A stretch of 7,669 bases of DNA from Eubacteriales bacterium. GTDB taxonomy: Bacteria; Bacillota; Clostridia; Christensenellales; CAG-138. Positions within the stretch are counted from its first letter, which is position 1. Each line of letters opens with the position of its first letter. Position numbers and translations under genes: made by a program. Positions 1 through 7,100 of the stretch are shown here, piece by piece. The notes beneath the pieces were generated by a model, which saw only the letters and a program-made list of their open reading frames with translations, was not told where the DNA came from and ran no database searches. Location: the NCBI GenBank assembly GCA_028701165.1, contig JAQVRG010000067.1, positions 1 through 7,669 of the forward strand, in the 5' to 3' direction.

Positions 1-1
1 G

Positions 2-232
2 CTTGTACGCATCGCGCCAGACGTTTATATCGTAAACGTCATGGGCGCAAGGTACCCCTTCTATGCCGATGTGCAAAACGGGCGCGTGGAAAAGCTGTCC
101 ATGATGTCGCAGGATTATTTGCGCGTACGGCGGCGAGGCGCTTGTTATGCTGCTTTCGCTTCTGCTTTACGTCGTGAGCTTCTTTTACGCGCTTGTGATG
201 CTCATTGTTTCGCTCGTGCGGCGTATCCGTAA
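2..232 (+). CDS. 3'-end fragment of a membrane protein, possibly a beta-lactamase-like serine hydrolase (frame-disrupted)
   Basis: This reading frame is open from the left edge and ends at a stop at 230-232. Up to about position 127 it reads like the end of a folded domain (IAPDVYIVNVMG, then YPFYADVQNGRVEKLSMMSQDYL). After that it turns into Arg- and Ala-rich sequence typical of reading in the wrong frame, while the frame starting at 147 becomes a clean membrane domain. The simplest reading is one gene with a one-base frame change between about 122 and 146. The text resembles the segment before the C-terminal membrane helices in beta-lactamase-like (PF00144-type) serine hydrolases of Firmicutes. 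That assignment comes from recalled sequence style, because no SxxK or other catalytic motif lies in the window. It could also be an unrelated membrane protein. Confidence 0.45.
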   Translation, partial: LVRIAPDVYIVNVMGARYPFYADVQNGRVEKLSMMSQDYLRVRRRGACYAAFASALRRELLLRACDAHCFARAAYP

Positions 233-536
233 AAAATCGCAGCCGCTTGGCGGCCTGCGCGCGCTTTGCAACGGCGCGGTCGCGCTTTCCTTCCTAAGCC
301 TTGCAGCGCTCGTCGTTACCCTGCTTTGCTACATCTCGACCAAGGCGCAGGTCATGGCGCAAAGCGCGCTGTTCCTGCCGCTCGCCGTTGTTCCCGTCAT
401 TTTCGCGCTGGCGGTTTTGCTGAAAGCCGGCAGGCTTGATAAAAAGGCGCGGCGCGGCTTGAGCGTCAACGCCCTAATGGGGCTTGTGATGACCTTTAAC
501 GTGATCTATTGGCAGATGTATATGTTCTGGGCTTAA
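147..536 (+). CDS. Four-helix integral membrane domain, probably the C-terminus of the preceding frame-disrupted gene
   Basis: This 129-residue hydrophobic protein has four likely membrane helices: about residues 1-24, 43-63, 73-92 and 108-128. A strongly basic loop (RRIRKK, 25-30) after the first suggests that loop faces the cytoplasm. The first ATG lies at the start of helix 1, and only a weak GAGG (135-138) precedes it. The same frame is open back to a stop at 102-104 and reads IICAYGGEALV before the ATG. Deleting a single base near 125-128 would join the upstream soluble fragment directly to this domain, in the order typical of serine hydrolases with a membrane tail. It may therefore be the tail of a longer protein rather than a separate gene. 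A terminator follows at 550-580. No enzymatic function can be assigned to this part alone. Confidence 0.6.
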   Translation: MLLSLLLYVVSFFYALVMLIVSLVRRIRKKSQPLGGLRALCNGAVALSFLSLAALVVTLLCYISTKAQVMAQSALFLPLAVVPVIFALAVLLKAGRLDKKARRGLSVNALMGLVMTFNVIYWQMYMFWA

Positions 537-549
537 TAAAAGCGAAACG

Positions 550-580
550 AAAGCGCGCCTCTTGTTCGGGGGCGCGTTTT
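550..580 (+). terminator. Rho-independent terminator after the membrane-protein gene
   Basis: The left arm CGCGCCTC (554-561) pairs with the G-rich right arm ending GGCGCG, with one T-G wobble. A short T-rich loop separates them and TTTT follows (577-580). Outer A-T pairs (AAA with TTT) lengthen the stem. It lies 14 bases after the stop at 536 and about 50 bases before the next gene, so it separates the two + strand transcription units. Confidence 0.8.
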
Positions 581-623
581 CTGTTACGATGAACGCAGCT
601 AAGAGGATTTGACAATTCCGAAC

Positions 624-628
624 GGAGG
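624..628 (+). promoter_or_regulatory. Ribosome-binding site of the C11 peptidase
   Basis: GGAGG lies five bases before the ATG at 634, which fixes that start. No convincing promoter is visible in the space between the terminator and this site. Confidence 0.85.
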
Positions 629-633
629 CTTCC

Positions 634-2649
634 ATGGAGAATTTCTATCAGCCGGCGCATTCTGCGCCCAAGAAAAAACATACCTTCTTAAAGGTGCTGC
701 TTATCGTCGTGGGGGTCATCGTCCTGCTGGCCGTGGCGTTTTTTGCCTTCCTTCTGATCGCGTCGCCCGAACCGGGGCCTGTCGGAAGCTATACGCCGGT
801 AGCGGCCGAAGAGCACCGCGCGCCGGGGGAAAGCTGGACGCTGCTGTTGTATTTCTGCGGCACGGACTTGGAGACGGACAGCGCAAGCTGCTCGCAGAAC
901 CTTTGGGAGTGCGCGCAAGCCGAGATACCGGACAACGTCAATCTCTTGGTGTGCACCGGCGGCACGGCGAAGTGGCATACGGACTTTGTGGATTCGACGA
1001 AGATCCAGTATCACCGCCTCTACAAAGACGGCGAATACGAGACGCTTGAGACCCTGCCGCTTGCCTCCATGGGCGACGCCGAAACGCTGGGAAGCTTTCT
1101 AAGCTACGGGGTGGAGAATTATCCCGCCGATAATTACGGCGCCATACTTTGGAATCACGGCGGCGGCATGCGCGGTGTGGCCTTTGACGAGCTGTACGGC
1201 GGGGAGGGACTTTCCCTTGCGGATCTGAACGCGGGTTTTTCGCAGGCGGGCGCAAACTTCGAGTTTATCGGCTTCGACGCGTGCCTGATGGCGACGCTGG
1301 AGGGCGCGATGCAGCTTTCCCCCTACGGAAAGTACATGGTCGCATCGGAGGAAATAGAGCCGGGCAGCGGCTGGGATTATGCCGCCATGCTCGATTACAT
1401 CGTGGCGAATCCCGAAGCGACGGGCGCTGATATCGGCAAGGTCATCTGCGACAGCTACATGAAAAAGAGCGGCGGCTGGGCGGAGATATGCACCCTTTCG
1501 GTGACGGATCTTTCCAAGGTATGGCCGCTTGCCAAAGCCTTTGACGGCATGGCGGCGGAAATGACGCTGGACACGGGCGACGTGGACAAGTTCCGCGATC
1601 TCACGCAGGGCATTGCAAGGGCGGAGAACTATGGCGGCAATACGGATGAAGAGGGCTATTTTAACCTTGTGGATATCGGCGATATGGTGATGAACGCGCA
1701 GTCCGTGCTCTCTCAAACGGGCGACGGGGTGCTTGACGCCCTCTTTGACGCCGTGGTGTATAACGTTCACGGCGAGTCGCGCGCCAACGCCAACGGCTTA
1801 GCCGCCTTCTATCCCATCAAGGCGGAGGCGTACGAGCTTGACGGCTATGCGGAAAGCGCGGCGTTTTCGGAAAACTACCTGTCTTATCTTTCCGCCAGCC
1901 GAAACGACTGGAAAGCGCCGGACGATTTTGCGGGCGCGGATTTTGACAACATACAAGCCGAAGCGCCGGACGTGACCGTGGCCGGCGAGGCGTTTGGCAT
2001 CGAAGCGGAAACGACGCTCAACGACAACGGCAGCTATATGCTGGATATCAAGGAGGGCGCGGACTACGTCACGGGCGTATACTTTACGCTCTATCAGATG
2101 GATTATGAGTACAACGAGTATATGTACCTTGGCCGCGATGATGATTTGATCGCTTCGGAGGATATGCTCCAATATCAAGATAACTTCCGCGGCGTATGGC
2201 CGGCGCTCAACGGCGTGTTCGTCAACCTGAACCTGCTTGAATCTACCGATGCGTATAATCTTTATTCCATCCCCATCAGGCTTAACAACGAGGATATGAA
2301 TCTGCGCGCGCGTTACAACTGGGATTCGGCGTCCTATGAGGTGATGGGCGCGGTCGCGGGCGCGGGGGACAACGACTTCAGCGCGCGCAAGGAGCAAAAC
2401 CTCAAGGACGGCGACGTGGTGCAGGTGCTCATGACGGGCAAGAACTGGGAAACCGGCGAGGAAAACGTCTATACCGTGGGCGAATTCACCGTGCAGGGCG
2501 CCGTGGAGCTGGAGGAAATGCAGCTCACGGACGGCGACTATCTCTATCAGTATGAAATGGAAGACGTGCTGGGCGATACCTATTACAGCAGAGAGGTCGT
2601 CATGGAATGCAAGGGCGGAGAGATCAGCGTGTACGAAACGGAGGAATAA
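634..2649 (+). CDS. Clostripain-family (peptidase C11) cysteine protease, membrane-anchored
   Basis: This 671-residue protein begins with a short basic cytoplasmic tail (KKK at 13-15). One membrane helix follows (about 20-43) with no lipobox Cys, so it is a signal anchor or uncleaved signal with the rest outside the cell. The peptidase domain spans roughly 65-425. It carries the two C11 signatures: ILWNHGGG with His175, and IGFDACLMATLE with Cys217, the expected catalytic dyad. Asp215, two residues before the Cys, matches the residue linked in characterised C11 enzymes to binding basic P1 side chains, so cleavage after Arg or Lys is expected (family inference). Residues about 430-671 are acidic and beta-rich, longer than the minimal C11 fold, and may be a substrate-binding or stalk domain. 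A terminator lies upstream and a divergent-facing repressor gene converges from the right, so it is probably monocistronic. Its substrate is unknown. Confidence 0.9.
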   Translation: MENFYQPAHSAPKKKHTFLKVLLIVVGVIVLLAVAFFAFLLIASPEPGPVGSYTPVAAEEHRAPGESWTLLLYFCGTDLETDSASCSQNLWECAQAEIPDNVNLLVCTGGTAKWHTDFVDSTKIQYHRLYKDGEYETLETLPLASMGDAETLGSFLSYGVENYPADNYGAILWNHGGGMRGVAFDELYGGEGLSLADLNAGFSQAGANFEFIGFDACLMATLEGAMQLSPYGKYMVASEEIEPGSGWDYAAMLDYIVANPEATGADIGKVICDSYMKKSGGWAEICTLSVTDLSKVWPLAKAFDGMAAEMTLDTGDVDKFRDLTQGIARAENYGGNTDEEGYFNLVDIGDMVMNAQSVLSQTGDGVLDALFDAVVYNVHGESRANANGLAAFYPIKAEAYELDGYAESAAFSENYLSYLSASRNDWKAPDDFAGADFDNIQAEAPDVTVAGEAFGIEAETTLNDNGSYMLDIKEGADYVTGVYFTLYQMDYEYNEYMYLGRDDDLIASEDMLQYQDNFRGVWPALNGVFVNLNLLESTDAYNLYSIPIRLNNEDMNLRARYNWDSASYEVMGAVAGAGDNDFSARKEQNLKDGDVVQVLMTGKNWETGEENVYTVGEFTVQGAVELEEMQLTDGDYLYQYEMEDVLGDTYYSREVVMECKGGEISVYETEE

Positions 2650-2685
2650 CGCGAATTCACATAGGCGTCAAAATTACGCGTTATT
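2645..2685. terminator. Bidirectional hairpin joining the ends of two convergent genes
   Basis: AATAACGCG (2645-2653) and its exact complement CGCGTTATT (2677-2685) form a 9-bp stem, extendable inward by AATT/AATT with one bulged A. The peptidase stop (TAA, 2647-2649) sits in the left arm and the XRE-gene stop (TTA on this strand, 2681-2683) in the right arm. U-rich sequence follows in the + direction (TTATTTCTT). The tract is weaker in the - direction, so termination efficiency is uncertain. Confidence 0.5.
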
Positions 2686-2899
2686 TCTTCGCGGGATAGG
2701 GCGTTGTCTGCTCCGTTAAGTCCATAAGGTAATCCAAACTCGTATGATAAAACCTTGCCAGCAATAACAAATTCTCAACGGTGGGAACGGCTTCGCCCGT
2801 TTCGTATTTTGAAAGCGTGCTTTGACTGATACCGGTTTCCATCTGTATCTTGAGCTGGGTGTATTCGTTTATTATGCGGATGCGCTTGATATTCTTCAT
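2681..2899 (-). CDS. Small XRE-family helix-turn-helix transcriptional regulator
   Basis: This 72-residue protein is almost entirely one Cro/C1-type HTH domain. The sequence YTQLKIQMETGISQSTLSKYETGE (split here: helix 2 about 14-21, recognition helix about 25-33) is followed by PTVENLLLLARFYHTSLDYLMDLT, the usual closing helices of this fold. A short polar tail (TEQTTPYPAKK) replaces any ligand-binding or dimerisation domain. Proteins of this size usually bind palindromic operators as dimers, and the divergent promoter region directly upstream has such repeats. Autoregulation and control of the divergent 54-residue gene are therefore the likely roles (inference). The ATG at 2899-2897 fits the domain start, but no Shine-Dalgarno sequence precedes it; only about 11 bases separate it from the predicted transcription start. 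Its stop codon lies in the hairpin shared with the peptidase gene. Confidence 0.9.
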   Translation of the reverse strand: MKNIKRIRIINEYTQLKIQMETGISQSTLSKYETGEAVPTVENLLLLARFYHTSLDYLMDLTEQTTPYPAKK

Positions 2900-2958
2900 A
2901 TATTCAATGTTCGCATATTATATTCTTGCTAATCATACTAATATTGAATATAATATTC
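2899..2958. promoter_or_regulatory. Divergent promoter and operator-like region between the XRE gene and the small ORF
   Basis: This stretch is far more AT-rich than its surroundings. On the + strand, TTGCTA (2926-2931), a 17-base spacer and a perfect TATAAT (2949-2954) make a good housekeeping-type promoter. On the - strand another TATAAT lies at 2922-2917 without a good -35. Two inverted repeats interleave: a 10-bp pair (2899-2908 with 2943-2952) and an 11-bp pair (2915-2925 with 2946-2956). A local palindrome, GAATAT-A-ATATTC at 2946-2958, covers the + strand -10 box. A one-mismatch copy at 2913-2925 covers the - strand box. The copies are centred 33 bases apart, about three helical turns. 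This suits repression of both directions by an XRE dimer. Operator identity is inferred. Confidence 0.65.
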
Positions 2959-2963
2959 TAAAT

Positions 2964-3128
2964 ATGAATATCGAAGACAACCTTAGCAAATTATTGTGTT
3001 CGCTTTCGCAGGAAAGCACAGAGGAAAGCCAGCCGCAGTATTTAACGGAAGAAAAAATCGCGGCGCTGCTTGCGCAATGCGACGCGCGCGAAAAGGCGGA
3101 TGAGGAAGAGCGGATCGATCCAAAGTAA
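2964..3128 (+). CDS. Small acidic protein of unknown function, divergent from the XRE regulator
   Basis: The call is a 54-residue protein starting MNIEDNLSKLLCSLSQ and ending in a highly charged tail (REKADEEERIDPK). It has an amphipathic N-terminal segment (about 1-16), a polar Gln/Ser/Glu linker and a second probable helix (about 28-49), with two cysteines (12 and 39). No signal peptide or membrane helix is visible, and no family is recognised. The frame is open further upstream to an ATG at 2850, but that extension would overlap the XRE gene and run through the promoter, so the ATG at 2964 is preferred. This ATG has no ribosome-binding site and lies only 9 bases after the TATAAT box, which implies a leaderless or nearly leaderless mRNA. 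Its stop overlaps the palindrome at 3127-3150. It is probably regulated by the neighbouring XRE protein. Confidence 0.6.
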   Translation: MNIEDNLSKLLCSLSQESTEESQPQYLTEEKIAALLAQCDAREKADEEERIDPK

Positions 3129-3150
3129 AGGGACGCGCGCGCGTCCCTTT
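3127..3150. terminator. Perfect 24-base palindrome, likely bidirectional terminator
   Basis: AAAGGG (3127-3132), a self-complementary ACGCGCGCGCGT core and CCCTTT (3145-3150) form a perfect palindrome between the convergent small ORF and clpB. The small ORF's stop codon overlaps its left arm. The hairpin reads the same on both strands. Its only U residues after the GC core are those ending the stem, so it is not a textbook terminator in either direction, but position and stability suit a shared transcription end. Confidence 0.65.
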
Positions 3151-3160
3151 GAAAAAACTT

Positions 3161-5737
<2,577 letters not shown>

Positions 5738-5745
5738 AAAATCAT

Positions 5746-5750
5746 CCTCC
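5746..5750 (-). promoter_or_regulatory. Ribosome-binding site of clpB
   Basis: Read on the - strand this is GGAGG, eight bases before the ATG at 5737-5735. It decides between the short start and the upstream in-frame ATG at 5782. Confidence 0.9.
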
Positions 5751-5768
5751 TTTATGGGGACACCGAAT

Positions 5769-5795
5769 TTAGCACTCGTCATATCCGAGTGCTAA
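5769..5795. promoter_or_regulatory. CIRCE operator (HrcA binding site) controlling clpB
   Basis: TTAGCACTC (5769-5777), a nine-base spacer and GAGTGCTAA (5787-5795) match the full CIRCE consensus with no mismatch. HrcA binds this element and represses heat-shock genes such as groESL and dnaK operons. Here it overlaps the predicted transcription start (about 5790) and lies 31 bases before the clpB start codon, so binding should block initiation, and the element also falls in the 5' leader. No CtsR-type direct heptad repeat was noticed nearby. Confidence 0.95.
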
Positions 5796-5796
5796 C

Positions 5797-5824
5797 AGTA
5801 TAGCATAGTATGCCCGCATTTCCA
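5797..5824 (-). promoter_or_regulatory. Predicted SigA promoter of clpB with extended -10
   Basis: On the - strand, TGGAAA (5824-5819), a 16-base spacer and TATACT (5802-5797) are arranged as a promoter. TGC immediately before the -10 gives an extended TGnTATACT, which compensates for the imperfect -35. Transcription would begin about 5790, inside the CIRCE element, consistent with HrcA repression. Confidence 0.7.
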
Positions 5825-5865
5825 TGACATAGAGGTTATGGAAAGGTGAAAGAAATGTGAAGATG

Positions 5866-5894
5866 AAAAAGGCAAGAGCCGTACGGCCCTTGCC
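5866..5894 (-). terminator. Rho-independent terminator of the wall-anchored protein gene
   Basis: GGCAAG (5871-5876) pairs with CTTGCC (5889-5894). After one A-C mismatch the stem continues into the CCGTACGG core. Read on the - strand the hairpin is followed at once by five U residues (5870-5866). It lies 21 bases after the stop at 5916 and separates this gene from the clpB promoter downstream. Confidence 0.85.
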
Positions 5895-5915
5895 ACAATC
5901 GGAACGGAGGTTATT

Positions 5916-7043
5916 CTATGCGCGCACGTGCTTTTTCCTTGCCAGCTTAATCAAAAGCGGCACGCAAAGCGCCCACAGCGCGCCGTTATATGCCGTGCCT
6001 GTGGCGGGCACATCCAATACCGCGTCCGTCTCGGCGAGGTTGAAAACGACCTCCACCTTGCCGTCCTTAAAGTATACGCGCAGCTTGTGCGCGCTGTTCT
6101 TGAGCGTCGATAGAAGCGCGTCGGACAGGCGCAGTATAAGGCCGTTCTCCGTTTCCTCCAGCGTGAAATCGACGTTTCGCTGCAGGGGCTTTCTGTCAAC
6201 GCTTGCGCCCGTGAAGCGCTCAATGCTGCCGTTTACGGTGAACGCGCCCGCGCTCTCGGACGCGGCGGGCGCTGCGGCGTAAGCCGTATCTTCGTAGACG
6301 GACATTGGGAGGAGGTGTGCGGACGCGGATGGCGCGTTGACCGCCGCCTGCGGCTTTACGCCGATGCCGATAAAGTTTGTTTTATCGTTGCGCACGTTGG
6401 TACTGGAATAGTAGCGATACAGAACAATATCCTCAGGCGACATATTCAATTTAAGCGTTGTAACGGAAATGGTGATCGCATTGCCGAAGGCGGGATTATC
6501 CTCCTGCAGTGCGAAAGCGCCAACGTCCTGCAGAACTAAATTCCATGTGTAGTCCATGCCTGCGGGCGGCGTGAGGCTGCCCTGCTCGCCGCTGAAAAAA
6601 ATATAAAGAGGTGACTGCTCACCCTTATAATCATCATGCCATACAGTGTAGAGCCAATCGTAATCGATCAGCGGCGATTGATCGACGCCTTGGTATCTAT
6701 TAAAGCAGAAGTAAAAGGGCTGGTTGATCGTAAGATAGGCGTTGTCGATATAGAGCCCCGCGAGGTTGTTTCGCCCTACATGCCAGCCTTTATTCGGGTC
6801 CGGCTCCGTGGGGATGAGGGGCTGGCAGGCCTGTGTATAGAGAAGCTTTTCGTGCCCCGGCACCTGATAATAACGCTCGTTGTCGTCGCGGGGCTTGACC
6901 GCAAACGGCGCGACCGTATCCTTGACCAGCTTGATCTGCGCGTTGAGATCGCTAAGTCGCTGTTTTAATATCATTTGCTCCCCTGCGGACAGCTCCTGAA
7001 GGCGTGCCGTCAGCGAGAGCTTATCGATGCTCGCGGCGGTCAT
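5916..7043 (-). CDS. C-terminal part of a wall-anchored surface protein (VPATG sorting signal), cut off from its N-terminus by an in-frame TAG
   Basis: This 375-residue open frame starts at an ATG with no ribosome-binding site and no signal peptide, so it is unlikely to be a gene on its own. The same frame continues upstream across a single TAG (7098-7100) into the next entry. In order it shows helical sequence (about 1-45) and an aromatic-rich, probably beta, region (about 55-230, e.g. LYIDNAYLTINQPFYFCFNR). An Ala/Ser/Pro linker (232-265) follows. A compact Ig-like domain (about 266-337, FTVNGSIERFTGASVD through LRVYFKDGKVEVVF) is of a kind often seen before wall anchors in Clostridia. The end has VPATG (345-349), a hydrophobic stretch (351-368) and a basic tail (RKKHVRA). 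That is the layout of a sortase signal, with V in place of the usual L. The large beta-rich region is not recognised. If expressed it would be displayed on the cell surface, and a terminator follows. Confidence 0.75.
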   Translation of the reverse strand: MTAASIDKLSLTARLQELSAGEQMILKQRLSDLNAQIKLVKDTVAPFAVKPRDDNERYYQVPGHEKLLYTQACQPLIPTEPDPNKGWHVGRNNLAGLYIDNAYLTINQPFYFCFNRYQGVDQSPLIDYDWLYTVWHDDYKGEQSPLYIFFSGEQGSLTPPAGMDYTWNLVLQDVGAFALQEDNPAFGNAITISVTTLKLNMSPEDIVLYRYYSSTNVRNDKTNFIGIGVKPQAAVNAPSASAHLLPMSVYEDTAYAAAPAASESAGAFTVNGSIERFTGASVDRKPLQRNVDFTLEETENGLILRLSDALLSTLKNSAHKLRVYFKDGKVEVVFNLAETDAVLDVPATGTAYNGALWALCVPLLIKLARKKHVRA

Positions 7044-7100
7044 GTAGAGCGAGAGCGCGCAGTTTTGAAAGAACGCGCGCGCTTCGTAGCCCTGATGCTA
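7044..7100 (-). other. Coding continuity across an internal amber codon
   Basis: After ...KQQDAYRW comes TAG (7100-7098). The same frame then reads HQGYEARAFFQNCALSLY before the ATG at 7043. These 18 residues contain no further stop and look like ordinary helical protein matching both flanks. A single-base change (for example CAG or TGG to TAG) would account for the interruption. Confidence 0.75.

Noticed and set aside
609..614. Perfect TTGACA before the peptidase gene as a -35 box
   Set aside because: A -10 at normal spacing would fall on the start codon (around 632-637, CCATGG), with no TATAAT-like sequence there and the RBS upstream of it.
634..780. Lipoprotein signal on the C11 peptidase
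   Set aside because: No Cys follows the hydrophobic segment (it ends LLIASPEP), so there is no lipobox.
2850..2963. N-terminal extension (including a hydrophobic stretch) of the small + strand ORF
   Set aside because: The extension overlaps the XRE coding region and runs through the promoter and palindromes, so its apparent hydrophobicity is a by-product of AT-rich DNA.
5738..5782. Longer ClpB start at the in-frame ATG at 5782
   Set aside because: It lies inside the CIRCE operator, has no RBS, adds residues unlike ClpB N-termini, and would start downstream of a better-placed GGAGG/ATG pair at 5750-5735.
5901..5950. GGAGG (5906-5910) followed by ATG at 5918 on the + strand as a tiny gene
   Set aside because: It encodes only about ten residues before TAA, inside the 3' end of the opposite-strand surface-protein gene; treated as chance.
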